From the NCBI RefSeq assembly GCF_031458175.1, contig NZ_JAVDXX010000001.1, positions 1,302,001 to 1,366,000 on the forward strand: 64,000 nucleotides of DNA. Direction: 5' to 3'. The notes beneath the pieces are model-generated. The model did no database searches and was not told the origin of the DNA. It saw only the letters and a list, made by a program, of their open reading frames with translations. The position numbers and the translations under genes were made by a program. The number at the start of each line of letters is the position of its first letter. Position 1 is the first letter of the stretch. Below are positions 26,957 through 36,719 of the stretch, in pieces. This DNA comes from Pseudoglutamicibacter albus (lineage in GTDB: Bacteria > Actinomycetota > Actinomycetes > Actinomycetales > Micrococcaceae).

Positions 26957-27655
26957 ATGAATCAGAAAGCCTCACGCATTCACATCACAGCCGCTTGGAT
27001 CGCCCCAGTTTTAGGCCTCATCATCGGAGCTACCGGCCTTGCCTTACTCAACCCGTGGTTCCCAGCCGCAGAGTCAGCGGACACCCTCATTGCCCGCATC
27101 GGGGCCTGGGCCCTATGCCTCATCAGCGCTTGGCTTCTGTTCACCCACACGCTCGCCCTCCTCCTACGCGGCCTCAGCTCACTCGGCGTGAGCACCGAAC
27201 GTTGGAGCCGCTGGGTCCCCCGCGCATCAGCTGTTGCCGCAGGCCTGATCCTCGCAGCTCCGGCAACATCCCACGCGGCACCCACGCCTGACACAACCGT
27301 GGTCACAACCGAAACCACCACGCACACCTCTCCCACACCCTTCAGCGCCGCCTTCCCGATCGACGACCAAGAGCAACAAGCACCATCAACGAAACAGCAG
27401 CAAGAGACCTTCACAATCAAGAAATCCGACCCCGTCCCCCTACCCCGCAACATGGGTACACCAGCTCGAAACGACACCGTGGTAGTCACATCGGGCGACA
27501 CACTCTGGGACATCGCGGCACGCCACCTAGGACCCGGCGCAACACCACAACAAATCGCAACCGAAACCAACCGATGGCACCATGCTAACCGCGATCTCCT
27601 CGGAGACAATCCCCACCTGATCATGCCCGGCCAAGAGCTACACATCCCCGTCTAA
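26957..27655 (+). CDS. LysM-domain membrane protein
   Basis: A 232-residue protein with three predicted membrane helices (about 10-33, 45-70 and 88-107), then a Thr/Pro-rich extracellular spacer and one C-terminal LysM module: TVVVTSGDTLWDIAARHLGPGATPQQIATETNRWHHANRDLLGDNPHLIMPGQELHIPV. LysM binds peptidoglycan glycan, so the protein probably tethers the membrane to the wall. No catalytic domain is present. The ATG has GAGGG upstream. In actinobacteria such a gene commonly precedes the Rv3235-like gene and secA, as here. Confidence 0.85.
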   Translation: MNQKASRIHITAAWIAPVLGLIIGATGLALLNPWFPAAESADTLIARIGAWALCLISAWLLFTHTLALLLRGLSSLGVSTERWSRWVPRASAVAAGLILAAPATSHAAPTPDTTVVTTETTTHTSPTPFSAAFPIDDQEQQAPSTKQQQETFTIKKSDPVPLPRNMGTPARNDTVVVTSGDTLWDIAARHLGPGATPQQIATETNRWHHANRDLLGDNPHLIMPGQELHIPV

Positions 27656-27665
27656 ACAGCGCAGC

Positions 27666-27700
27666 GCCCTGTACTAGCAATCCAGCCCTGTACTAGCAAT
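27666..27700. repeat. 16-bp direct repeat
   Basis: GCCCTGTACTAGCAAT occurs at 27666-27681 and 27685-27700, 19 bases apart, in the short gap between the LysM and Rv3235-like genes. Function unknown. Confidence 0.6.
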
Positions 27701-27765
27701 GCATCCCTGCAGTCATCCCACTGCCCTCTACTGACACATCACAGCAAGGAAACAAAGGACTTCCC

Positions 27766-28209
27766 ATGACCACCGCACCCCTTTGCGAACCAACCACAGC
27801 TGCCGCACTTGCAACCGCATCAACAGGTGCACCCGTGCCAGCACCACCATTATCAGCACAGCCATTAAGCACGGCACAGTCTTCAGTGCGGGCGGGTGCT
27901 CCGGCGCATCAGCATCTGGCACGAACGGTAGCTCAAGCGATCGCCGATGTACTCTCCGGGCGTCGCCCCTCCCTCGCTTTGGCCGGGTGGTTTGAACTCA
28001 TGCCACTCAACAAAGTCCAAAACCGTGCCGGTTGGGAACGCGAAGCATCCCAAGCGAACGCAACCCCGTGGCCGTGGCGGACACTTTCACTCATCTCATG
28101 CCACGTCCAAGCCCAATACAAACACGAAGACACCCGCGCACTCCCCACGCTTGAATGTTGCGCGAGCATCCTCACCCCGCGCGGGGTAGCGCCATCGCCT
28201 TCACCCTGA
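27766..28209 (+). CDS. Rv3235-family protein (DUF6459-like)
   Basis: A 147-residue protein with a low-complexity Ala/Pro/Ser/Thr N-terminal 60 residues. The conserved core is HLARTVAQAIADVLSGRRPSLALAGWFELMPLNKVQNRAGW, the pattern of the actinobacterial Rv3235 family encoded near secA. A second conserved segment (TLSLISCHVQAQYKHEDTRAL) follows and the tail is short. ATG with AAGGA six bases upstream. Function is unknown; the conserved link to secA is the only clue. A perfect inverted repeat after the gene separates it from convergent secA. Confidence 0.75.
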   Translation: MTTAPLCEPTTAAALATASTGAPVPAPPLSAQPLSTAQSSVRAGAPAHQHLARTVAQAIADVLSGRRPSLALAGWFELMPLNKVQNRAGWEREASQANATPWPWRTLSLISCHVQAQYKHEDTRALPTLECCASILTPRGVAPSPSP

Positions 28210-28273
28210 AACCACACGGCCGCAGGTTGCGTTGCACCGACGTACACATCGGGTGAAAGCAAAGCTAAATCAA

Positions 28274-28314
28274 CAGTGGGGTTTGCACACCAGGCTGGTG
28301 TGCAAACCCCACTG
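28274..28314. terminator. Bidirectional terminator, 20-bp perfect inverted repeat
   Basis: Arms at 28274-28293 and 28295-28314 are perfect complements around a single central G (CAGTGGGGTTTG... and ...CAAACCCCACTG). It lies between the convergent Rv3235-like gene and secA. The core stem is G/C-rich with an AAA/TTT patch; no T tract follows on either strand. Confidence 0.8.
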
Positions 28315-28379
28315 CATCAGAACCGCTACCTAGGTCAACGCTCTAACTCTGCGCCCTAGTTCGCTCATCCGTTTGGAAG

Positions 28380-31070
28380 CTAGTGGCGCTTGCGTGAACG
28401 CTTCTTAGCCTTACGTGCTTGTTTACCGGTCATCCTCGGCCCTTCCTTGGCAGCGCGAGTCCGGCGAGTACGCGCCTCCCCGCTTTCATCCGGCGCCGAA
28501 TACTCGAGATCTTCCTGGCTCGTCTGGGCATCCATCAGGCCAGCACCGCGAGCCTCACCGGCGTCATGGCCCGGCTCCACCTCGGCATGGAACAAGAGGG
28601 AAACCGAATCCTCACGGATCGCTTCCATCATGGCCTCGAACATTTCATAGCCTTCGCGCTGATACTCAACCAGCGGGTCACGCTGAGCCATCGCACGCAA
28701 ACCGATGCCCTCCTTGAGGTAATCCATCTCGTAGAGGTGTTCTTGCCACTTACGGCCGATCGAAGACAACACAACACGGCGCTCAAGGTCACGCATCGTG
28801 CTCGAACCCAAGTACTCCTCGCGGCGTTCATAAGCGACCATCGCATCAGAGACAATCTCTTCTTTGAGCATCTCCGCGGTCAAGCCACCCTTATCGCCGC
28901 CGGCTTCCTCAATGAGGTCCTCCGGGCTCAGCGTTACCGGGTAGAGAACCCGCAGGTTGCTCCACAACGCGTCGAGGTCCCAATCATACGGCTCACCGGC
29001 CAGAGTGGTTTCGGTGACCATCGCACCCACGGCGTCTTCGATGAACTGCTTGATCCGCTCACCCAAGTCTTCGCCTTCGAGGATCTGGCGGCGGTCAGCA
29101 TAGATCGCTTCACGCTGACGGTTCATCACATCGTCATACTTCAGAACGTTCTTACGCTGCTCCGTGTTGACAGACTCAACCTGGCGCTGAGCGGACTCGA
29201 TGGCACGCGAAACCATCTTCGATTCAAGCGCCATATCATCCGGCATGTTTGGCGAGTTCATGATGCGTTCTGCCATACCGGCATTGAACCGACGCATGAG
29301 CTCATCCGACATCGACAGATAGAAACGAGACTCACCAGGGTCACCCTGACGGCCGGAACGACCACGCAACTGGTTATCGATACGGCGGGATTCGTGGCGT
29401 TCGGTACCCAAAACGTAGAGGCCACCCAGCTCGCGCACTTCGTCGCCTTCGGCTTCGCATTCAGCCTGGATATGGTCAAAGACCTCATCCCAGACCGCTT
29501 GGTAGCCCTCAGGATCATTCTCTGCATCCAAGCCACGGTTCTTCATCTCCGTGACGGCGAGGAACTCAGCGTTACCGCCGAGCATGATGTCAGTACCACG
29601 GCCAGCCATGTTCGTAGCGACCGTGACAGCGCCTTTCTTACCGGCCTGAGCAACAACCGCGGCTTCGCGTTCGTGCTGCTTAGCGTTCAAAACCTCGTGG
29701 CGGATACCGCGCTTGGCAAGCTTTTGCGATAAGTATTCGGACTTCTCAACCGATGTTGTACCGACCAGCACCGGCTGGCCCAGGCGGTGGCGGTCCTCAA
29801 TATCTTGAGCTACCGCCTCAAACTTTGAGATCTCGTTCTTATAGATCAAGTCCGGCTTATCCACGCGCTGCATCGGCTTATTCGTTGGGATCGGGACCAC
29901 GCCGAGCTTATACGTGTTGTTGAACTCCGCAGCCTCAGTCTCAGCTGTACCGGTCATGCCGGAGAGCTTGTCATAGAGACGGAAATAGTTCTGCAACGTC
30001 ACCGTTGCCAAGGTCTGGTTCTCGGCCTTGATCTCAACGTTTTCTTTAGCCTCGATCGCCTGGTGCATGCCTTCCGAATAGCGGCGGCCAGGCAGTGAAC
30101 GGCCCGTGTGCTCATCGACGATCATGATCTCGCCGTTCATGACCACATAGTCTTTATCCCGCTTGAACAGTTCTTTAGCTTTGATCGCGTTATTCAAGAA
30201 ACCGATCAGCGGAGTATTCGCGGACTCATACAGGTTGTCGATACCCAGGTAGTCCTCAACCTTGTCGATACCCGATTCCTTAACGCCCACCGTGCGCTTC
30301 TTGATATCGACTTCATAATCTTCATCCAGCTTCATGCCACGCACGAGCTTGGAGAACTCGCTGTACCAACGGTTCACATCCCCCTGCGCGGGGCCGGAAA
30401 TGATGAGTGGAGTACGGGCCTCATCAATCAGAATCGAGTCGACCTCATCGACGATCGCGAAGTTGTGGCCGCGCTGAACCAGCTCATCCTTGGACCAAGC
30501 CATGTTGTCACGCAGATAGTCGAAACCGAACTCGTTATTGGTTCCGTACGTGATGTCCGCGGCGTACTGTTCACGACGCACCGCAGGCTTCTGATTCGAA
30601 ACGATCACGCCCGTGCTCATTCCTAAGAAACGGTAGAGGCGCGACATCAGCTCGCCCTGATAGTTGGCGAGGAAGTCGTTGGTCGTCACGACGTGGACGC
30701 CCTTACCGGAGATCGCGTTGAGATACGCGGCCGCGGTAGCCACGAGCGTCTTACCTTCACCGGTCTTCATCTCAGCGATATTGCCCAGGTGTAGGGCGGC
30801 CGCACCCATCATCTGAACATCAAAGTGGCGCATACCCAGTGTGCGTTGTGAGGCTTCTCGAACCACCGCGAACGCTTCCGGGAGCATGTCATCGAGGCTC
30901 TCGCCCGCCGCGTAACGCTCACGGAACTGATCCGTCATGGAATGCAGCTCGTCATCCGTGAGTTCCATGATGGAGTCTTCGAGTGCGTTGATCTGTGAAA
31001 CGTATGAACGCAGTCGCTTCAGAATGCGTTTATCGCCAGCTCGCAGAATACGTTCGAACAGATTGGCCAC
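28380..31070 (-). CDS. secA: Preprotein translocase ATPase SecA (SecA1)
   Basis: Motor that drives unfolded preproteins through SecYEG. Recognised by the start [20 protein letters not shown], Walker [41 protein letters not shown], the second nucleotide-binding region [13 protein letters not shown] and [23 protein letters not shown]. The C-terminus is basic ([15 protein letters not shown]) and lacks the cysteine-rich zinc/SecB site, which is normal in actinobacteria. I choose the GTG at 31070, seven bases after GGGGGAG; a longer frame to 31091 would start upstream of that site. Its length of 896 residues is as expected for SecA1. Confidence 0.97.
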   Translation of the reverse strand: MANLFERILRAGDKRILKRLRSYVSQINALEDSIMELTDDELHSMTDQFRERYAAGESLDDMLPEAFAVVREASQRTLGMRHFDVQMMGAAALHLGNIAEMKTGEGKTLVATAAAYLNAISGKGVHVVTTNDFLANYQGELMSRLYRFLGMSTGVIVSNQKPAVRREQYAADITYGTNNEFGFDYLRDNMAWSKDELVQRGHNFAIVDEVDSILIDEARTPLIISGPAQGDVNRWYSEFSKLVRGMKLDEDYEVDIKKRTVGVKESGIDKVEDYLGIDNLYESANTPLIGFLNNAIKAKELFKRDKDYVVMNGEIMIVDEHTGRSLPGRRYSEGMHQAIEAKENVEIKAENQTLATVTLQNYFRLYDKLSGMTGTAETEAAEFNNTYKLGVVPIPTNKPMQRVDKPDLIYKNEISKFEAVAQDIEDRHRLGQPVLVGTTSVEKSEYLSQKLAKRGIRHEVLNAKQHEREAAVVAQAGKKGAVTVATNMAGRGTDIMLGGNAEFLAVTEMKNRGLDAENDPEGYQAVWDEVFDHIQAECEAEGDEVRELGGLYVLGTERHESRRIDNQLRGRSGRQGDPGESRFYLSMSDELMRRFNAGMAERIMNSPNMPDDMALESKMVSRAIESAQRQVESVNTEQRKNVLKYDDVMNRQREAIYADRRQILEGEDLGERIKQFIEDAVGAMVTETTLAGEPYDWDLDALWSNLRVLYPVTLSPEDLIEEAGGDKGGLTAEMLKEEIVSDAMVAYERREEYLGSSTMRDLERRVVLSSIGRKWQEHLYEMDYLKEGIGLRAMAQRDPLVEYQREGYEMFEAMMEAIREDSVSLLFHAEVEPGHDAGEARGAGLMDAQTSQEDLEYSAPDESGEARTRRTRAAKEGPRMTGKQARKAKKRSRKRH

Positions 31071-31157
31071 GTGTGTTCTCCCCCATGACAAAGCAACCGG
31101 AATCTACCGGCCTTTCGCCATCTTACGCGTTGAATATGTTTTAACCCCAAGCCAATG

Positions 31158-31188
31158 GCGGGAGATTCATGAAAAATCTCCCGCCACT
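31158..31188 (-). terminator. Hairpin between hpf and secA
   Basis: TGGCGGGAGATT (31158-31169) pairs perfectly with AATCTCCCGCCA (31177-31188) over a 7-base loop. It is about 70 bases after the hpf stop and 90 before secA, and would end or attenuate hpf transcription. Confidence 0.75.
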
Positions 31189-31256
31189 GACTCAGGCGAC
31201 AGTTATTAAAACTCTAGTTCCCCACTGCCACGGGAAGGCTAGACACGATGCTTGTG

Positions 31257-31901
31257 TTAGCTGCGGTAGGTCTTGCTTCCGTCCCGGGTTGCTTCCGTAA
31301 GGTTCTCATCCAGGGAAATAACACCGTAAGACCAACCGCGGCGACGATAAACCAGCGATGGCAGGCCGGTTTCGGAGTCAAGGAACAAATAGAACGGGTG
31401 GCCCACCAGCTCCATGTTGTCCACGGCATCGTCTTCAGTCATGGGGATGGCTGGGAAACGCTTGCGGCGGATCTCAACCGGAACATCGCCAACCTCTTCC
31501 TTACGCTGAGCTTCCTGCACCTGTTCAACCAGGGACTTATCACTTGCAGGAACAGCTTCCGGATCGATCGGCGGGTTCAACGCACGGTCATTGCGGCGGT
31601 GGTCCTTTGCTTTGTCGCGTGCACGGCGCAAACGCTCAAGCAACTTAGCGAATGCGAGGTCAAAAGCCGAGAACTTCTCGGACGAGTGCGCTTCAGCACG
31701 GACCGCCGGGCCAGGCCCGATCACGGTGACTTCGACAGTCATTTCAGAATCAGAGACGCGTGCGTTCGGTTGGCGTGAGACCTTGATATCGATGTTGTGG
31801 GCCCGCGGTGAAAGCTGTTCAACCTTCGCGGCACGGTCCTCGACGTATTCGCGGAACCGGTCAGTAACGCTGACGTTGCGGCCAATTACGTTGACATCCA
31901 T
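31257..31901 (-). CDS. hpf: Long-form ribosome hibernation promoting factor
   Basis: Ribosome-inactivating stress factor that dimerises 70S to 100S particles. The N-terminal S30AE domain (MDVNVIGRNVSVTDRFREYVEDRAAKVEQLSPRAHNIDIKVSRQPN) occupies about residues 1-105. A linker follows, and then the C-terminal dimerisation domain with VVEIRRKRFP-type sequence (VPVEIRRKRFPAIPMTEDDAVDNMELVGHPFYLFLDSETGLPSLVYRRRGWSYGVI). Length of 214 residues fits the long form. ATG with AGGGAGG upstream. It sits between comF and secA, the common actinobacterial order. Confidence 0.95.
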   Translation of the reverse strand: MDVNVIGRNVSVTDRFREYVEDRAAKVEQLSPRAHNIDIKVSRQPNARVSDSEMTVEVTVIGPGPAVRAEAHSSEKFSAFDLAFAKLLERLRRARDKAKDHRRNDRALNPPIDPEAVPASDKSLVEQVQEAQRKEEVGDVPVEIRRKRFPAIPMTEDDAVDNMELVGHPFYLFLDSETGLPSLVYRRRGWSYGVISLDENLTEATRDGSKTYRS

Positions 31902-32084
31902 GAGAGGTCCTCCCTCAATTCCGAAACAACACCCGGTGACGGTCTGACGGGAAGATTATGAACTCATCACCGCCGTTGACGCCAGGTGATGGGTTTGGCT
32001 GGAGGCTCATCCTCGAACTCAAGCCCATGCTTAAAGTTACCCCGGTCACACCCTGGAGCGCATCCCATGTGCTCGTGTTGTGGA

Positions 32085-33000
32085 TCAGTTAAGCGGGTGG
32101 CTTATTTCTGACACTACGTTTGCCCCTCCCGGTGGACGCACCCAGGCGACACAGAAAGCCCCTTTGACGTTGAAGCCGTGAGCACGCAAGACGCGGGAAG
32201 CCTCGGCAAGCGTGGCACCGGTCGTTACTACGTCATCGAACAGAACCACATGCCTGGGAACCTTTCTGTAGGGACTGCGATGTTTCACGTGGGCCACGGC
32301 ACGGTAATCGACAGCGAACTGTCCTTTCACTGCGTTCGCTCGGCCACTTCTACCCCGGGACTTCTGCGGACCCTGGTTGGCCAGCCCCAGGCTCGTCAAC
32401 GTCCGCACCCGCAAGAGGTTCATGACGGGACCCACGTGAGAAGCACGTAAGAGCTCTTCAACCGGAGAGAACCCACGGGATCGCACCGAAGAAGCTTTCG
32501 AGGGTATCGGAACAACCGCAACAGGTCCCGCAACCGATTGCAAAAGGTTCCACGTCCGCTCAACGGCAGGCCCAAATCGTTCGATCAACCCCAGCCCACC
32601 ACGCGTCTTTGCCGCCAGCAAAACATTAGAGACGATCCCGGAGTACGGTGCCGCACACACCACCGGGGCCGGAGAGCTCGGGGCTAGAACATCAAATTCG
32701 CGTAGATCATCAACTACCGCAGGGTGCAACAGAGCCTTGCCTAAGCGCGAGGAGCATTCCGGACACAGCGGGCCGGCATCGCTGGTACATCCCACGCACC
32801 GAGCAGGCAGAATCGCACGTGCTGCCTCACTCACTGCCTGGCGCATCGTGGTTCCGGCAGGCCCAAACCATACGGCATCAGCGGCCTCCCGCCACCGCGC
32901 TACACGACCGCCAGGGCTGTTGTTGAGTCGCCGCCTGCCGGTTGTTCCGCGCTTGTCGGTTCCACCGGTTCCGTCTAAGCGCCTGCTTGGTGCCGCCATG
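32085..33000 (-). CDS. ComF-family phosphoribosyltransferase-like protein
   Basis: Contains the N-terminal zinc-type pair CVGC...CPEC (LPARCVGCTSDAGPLCPECSSRLG), the CAAPYSGIVSNVLLAAKTRGG segment, VVPIPSKASSVRSRGFSPVEELLRA and the PRPP-binding signature HVVLFDDVVTTGATLAEASRVL. These define the ComF/GntX family, linked to DNA uptake in Bacillus; its role in actinobacteria is unclear. The start is uncertain: the frame is open to a GTG at 33029, the ATG at 33000 gives about 305 residues, and MRQAVSEAARAILP would be the shortest. It follows lpqB by about 100 bases. Confidence 0.85.
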
Positions 33001-33104
33001 TACTCAGCATCGCGCACCGCACGCCGCACTCAACCGCGAGAAGGAAAAGATGTGGACAGAACACCGGGAAACCAGACCTGTGAATAGGCAAACGCAGCAA
33101 CTAC

Positions 33105-34844
33105 TTAGCCTGCGTAGGAAAGCTGGCTTCCGTCTCTGCGAACCTGCCGCCATCCGTTAGAGGTGCGCTGATAGAGGCCGTCAGCGTTCTCTGCATACAC
33201 ATCCTCGGGGCCCACACCCACCGTCAGGTGCGTTAGCCCCAGCAACGGTTGCCGCCACATGCTCGTTTCGTCGTTGAGGCCGATCTGCTCAACATCCACC
33301 CGGGCCGTGGAATCGGGTTTATACACAACCAGGTCGGCCGCCCCGATCCACTGCACGCGTGTCGGGTTCACGGTGGTCTTTAACCTCAGCGGGCTCGCTA
33401 AAGCTACCGGACGGTCAGTCTTGGTGCGTTGAATACCGGATACCTGCAAGCGTTCGCCATCAGCGTCCGTGAGCGTAAACGCAAGCCGTGCTCCGTCCGG
33501 AGAAACCCGCACCGAGGTCACAGAGGTGTTAGGTTTCATGTCCAGCTTCATGCGGACCGTTTTCCCGTTCGAGGAATCGTAGGCCACCACGCCCTCAGGG
33601 TCCGATGTCCACACCCACCCGAAGCTATCCATCGACGGCGCGGTCATGACCGGGCCGCTGGCGAGCTCCTTGTACGTTCTTTTCTCACCGTCCACGGCCA
33701 GAAGCCGGGTCTGTTGGGCCGCTAAGACCGCGTATTTGGTGTCATCTTCTGGCTGCATCGTCGGAGACGACAGCCCCGGGCCTAAAGTCGAATCCGTCTC
33801 AATGAGTGTGCTGTTGGAATCACGCACACGCACCAAAAGGTCGTTCTGAAGCCCCACAAGCTTATCCGATACCTCAGCTTCTACAACAGGTGGATTGCGT
33901 TCAGCATCAGCGGAAACCTTCAGCTCTTGCTGATCCACCGACATTGAGACCTGATTGACCGAGGACAATTCGTTCAAACTCAAGTCCAGTTGCCGCATCA
34001 TGAGGCTACGTTGCCGGTCATCAGCGCCAGCAACAACACCCTCCGGAACATCAACCTGAGCCATGCCGTCCTGCACGGGCACAGCCTGCCGGGCAAGTTT
34101 CGCATCGCGCGGGAACGCGCTCGAGACCGACCCCTCAAGATAGGGCGCAGGGCCGTGCAGTAGCGCGGTCACTACAGCGGTAGCCATACCTTGACGGCGC
34201 GCGAACCACCGAACATCCGGCACCACGGCGGTGAACTGCGGGTTATAGAACGCGAGCTCTACAGGTTCGTAGGCGCGTTGGAACAGCTGCGATTCAACCA
34301 CTACGCCATCGGGCACCTTCGAGATGCGCCATTCCCCGTTTTCTTTCAAAACCTCAAATTTGAGGTTACGTGGTTTAGGGTTCTCAGCATCGGTTTTCAC
34401 ACCGTAGGCGTCGATCGTGCGCAGCACGCGAGGGTTCGCTTCCAGAGCGCTTGCGCCCTCCCCGGAACGCTTCACCTCAGGTGTTGAGTCAGTGACGATG
34501 ACTTCATGGGTCGGGTTCCATTCAGGCGCCTTCTCTGCAGTCAGGAAGCTGCGGGCCACCGCCCAGTCATCCTGTGAAGAGACACCCGCGGCGAGGAAAC
34601 CCCTCACGATGGTTTCTGGTGAATCCCCCGGGGACGGGCCAGGCACATCGAAGGTATAGCTTTGTTCCCCGCCACTGCGTTCGCTCGGCTCCAACGTTCC
34701 GACAGGCCCCGCGGTGGGGATGCTCCCGCACCCAGCCAGGACGGTAGCGAGCACAACGCTCAGCACGGACATCAGCACGATGCGCCAGCCACGCGAGCCT
34801 GTGTTGCAGCTTGCGTTGTGGCTGGGTGAAATCAGCGAGGTCAT
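33105..34844 (-). CDS. lpqB: Lipoprotein LpqB, MtrAB accessory protein
   Basis: Surface lipoprotein that in mycobacteria and streptomycetes modulates MtrB signalling. Signal peptide with lipobox (VVLATVLAGCGS, Cys near residue 39). A GerMN-type domain follows (about 60-300; AVARSFLTAEKAPEWNPTHEV, then ATAVVTALLHGPAPYLEGSV). The C-terminal half is a beta-propeller-like region (LLAVDGEKRTYKELASGPV...VRVSPDGARLAFTLTDADGERLQVSGI). Length of 579 residues is typical. The ATG overlaps the mtrB stop by four bases, so it is coupled to mtrB. Confidence 0.95.
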   Translation of the reverse strand: MTSLISPSHNASCNTGSRGWRIVLMSVLSVVLATVLAGCGSIPTAGPVGTLEPSERSGGEQSYTFDVPGPSPGDSPETIVRGFLAAGVSSQDDWAVARSFLTAEKAPEWNPTHEVIVTDSTPEVKRSGEGASALEANPRVLRTIDAYGVKTDAENPKPRNLKFEVLKENGEWRISKVPDGVVVESQLFQRAYEPVELAFYNPQFTAVVPDVRWFARRQGMATAVVTALLHGPAPYLEGSVSSAFPRDAKLARQAVPVQDGMAQVDVPEGVVAGADDRQRSLMMRQLDLSLNELSSVNQVSMSVDQQELKVSADAERNPPVVEAEVSDKLVGLQNDLLVRVRDSNSTLIETDSTLGPGLSSPTMQPEDDTKYAVLAAQQTRLLAVDGEKRTYKELASGPVMTAPSMDSFGWVWTSDPEGVVAYDSSNGKTVRMKLDMKPNTSVTSVRVSPDGARLAFTLTDADGERLQVSGIQRTKTDRPVALASPLRLKTTVNPTRVQWIGAADLVVYKPDSTARVDVEQIGLNDETSMWRQPLLGLTHLTVGVGPEDVYAENADGLYQRTSNGWRQVRRDGSQLSYAG

Positions 34845-36679
34845 GGCGCGTCACTCCCCTCAGGCGATGCCGGCTTCGTCGATGCTGCTGTGTGCTGGGC
34901 TGCTGTGTTCTGAGTTGGCGTGTTCTGTGTCGCTGTGTTCTGCGCGGTCGTCTTCTGTTCCGTCGCTTTCGCCTCCGCTGCTTTCTCCTCCGCAGCGGGC
35001 AGTTGGATCGGGTTGGTGTTGGTGTTGACTGCGGCTTCGATAGCGCCAATCCTCTTACCGTAGGGTCCCAGCGGCAGCGGGGAGACGGTGATTTTCTCGC
35101 CGAGGGTTTTAGGCAGTGTCAGGCGGAAGGTCGAGCCTACGCCAGGTTTACCCCATGCCTCGAGCGCACCGCCATGCAAGCGTGCGTCCGCCCGCGCAAT
35201 GGATAGGCCAAGCCCCGAGCCGCCGGTCGTGCGTGCACGGGCTGGGTCTTTACGCCAGAACCGTTCGAAGACCCGCACCGCATCTTCTTCGCTCAGGCCA
35301 ATGCCGTGGTCTCGTACGGCGACTGCAACCGCATCGGAGTTCTCAGCGATCAGCACCTCGATCGGGTTGCCTTCGCCGTGTTCGACCGCGTTGAGGATCA
35401 GGTTACGGATGATGCGTTCGATGCGGCGTGGATCCATTGACGCATAGACCCCACGCTTGTTTTTATCAGCACCCACGATGGTGACTTTGACGGGCGAGCC
35501 AGCTTTGTCTGCCCACGGTTGGGCTGTGGCCATCGCGCGGGAAACGACTGCTTCGACATCGGTTTTCGTCTCCGCCAGTTGCGCGGCGCCGGCGTCGAAG
35601 CGGGAGATTTCGAGCAGGTCATTCAGCAGGCCTTGGAAGCGTTCAACCTGGTCATAGAGCAGTTCGGTTGAGCGGGCGTTGACGGTGCTGAATTCGTCGC
35701 GGCTGAGGTAGAGGACCTCAGCGGCCATACGTACCGTGGTCAGTGGTGTGCGCAACTCGTGAGACACGTCAGATACGAAGCGTTGCTGCATCTGTGAGAG
35801 CGCTTCAAGCTGCACGATCTGTTCGGCGAGTGAATCCGCCATCCGGTTGAAGGACGTAGACAAACGCGCAAGCTCGTCTTGGCCTTGTACTTCCATGCGT
35901 TCATCGAGCCTACCGGCCGCGACCTTCTCGGCGGTTTGAGCGGCTTCCGCGACAGGCTGCAGCGAACGACGGGCCACATACCAAGAAATACCGGTGATGA
36001 TGAGCAACAGAACCGCGCCGCCACCGAGCAGCACGCGTTGAACCAACACGAGGGTGTCAGCTACTTGCGAGAAGTCATAGACGAGGAATAGCGCGTAGTC
36101 GCGGCCCGGCGGGACGGTGACGCGTTTACCGAACGCAACCCCGGGTTTGATCTCGCCTTTTTCCCCGGTCAGCTCGACCGATTGCCAGTAGATGTCGGAG
36201 CCGCTGGAGACCTGGTTCTGTAGATCATCGGTGATAGCCGCCGATGCGACTGATGAGGTGTCCTGGCCTGGAACCCAGTAGGCGGAAGCACCTGGCAGGA
36301 GCCGGAACACGACGTCGCGGCGCACCGCGACACCGTCGCCTTGCATGCCGCGCAGAGTGTCCATCACGAGGGTGGATGCGGCGTTGGCGTTGGTGGTCGA
36401 TGCGGAAGAGAACGCGGAGTCCGCTTGTGCGAGCCCGCGGGTCGCTTCAGCGGAAACCTGCTCAAGACGTTCTTCGAACAGGCCCTTGGAGATCTGGGCG
36501 CTCAGGAACCCGCCCACAAGAATCTCGGCAAGACCCACCAGGACCACAGTGATTCCCACGGTTCGGAACTGGACGGAACGCCGCCACAACCGCAAACCGA
36601 GGCCAAACCATCTGCGTGGATCCCATTTGGAGTGCGCGCTCGGATCGGGCACCACCGTGCTTCGGCGGCGCCTGCGCAC
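34841..36679 (-). CDS. mtrB: Sensor histidine kinase MtrB
   Basis: Membrane kinase that controls MtrA, linked to wall growth and division. Two helices flank an extracellular sensor region (FRTVGITVVLVGLAEILVGG near 40-60; VLLGGGAVLLLIITGISWYVA near 215). HAMP follows, then the H box VSDVSHELRTPLTTVRMAAEVL with the phosphorylated His, the N box IIRNLILNAVEHGEG and the G boxes VRDHGIGLSEED and GGSGLGLSIARADARLHGG. After residue 550 comes a low-complexity Ala/Thr/Gln tail with repeated TQNTPTQNT units. GTG start, no strong ribosome site. It follows mtrA and overlaps lpqB. Confidence 0.95.
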   Translation of the reverse strand: MRRRRRSTVVPDPSAHSKWDPRRWFGLGLRLWRRSVQFRTVGITVVLVGLAEILVGGFLSAQISKGLFEERLEQVSAEATRGLAQADSAFSSASTTNANAASTLVMDTLRGMQGDGVAVRRDVVFRLLPGASAYWVPGQDTSSVASAAITDDLQNQVSSGSDIYWQSVELTGEKGEIKPGVAFGKRVTVPPGRDYALFLVYDFSQVADTLVLVQRVLLGGGAVLLLIITGISWYVARRSLQPVAEAAQTAEKVAAGRLDERMEVQGQDELARLSTSFNRMADSLAEQIVQLEALSQMQQRFVSDVSHELRTPLTTVRMAAEVLYLSRDEFSTVNARSTELLYDQVERFQGLLNDLLEISRFDAGAAQLAETKTDVEAVVSRAMATAQPWADKAGSPVKVTIVGADKNKRGVYASMDPRRIERIIRNLILNAVEHGEGNPIEVLIAENSDAVAVAVRDHGIGLSEEDAVRVFERFWRKDPARARTTGGSGLGLSIARADARLHGGALEAWGKPGVGSTFRLTLPKTLGEKITVSPLPLGPYGKRIGAIEAAVNTNTNPIQLPAAEEKAAEAKATEQKTTAQNTATQNTPTQNTAAQHTAASTKPASPEGSDAP

Positions 36680-36719
36680 TAAATAACGGTTGGGTAGGGC
36701 TGCTCGCCTACCCTTCGGT

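Noticed and set aside
28419-29732. A 437-codon plus-strand frame within secA
   Set aside because: SecA on the minus strand has full family motifs throughout; the frame is its antisense shadow.
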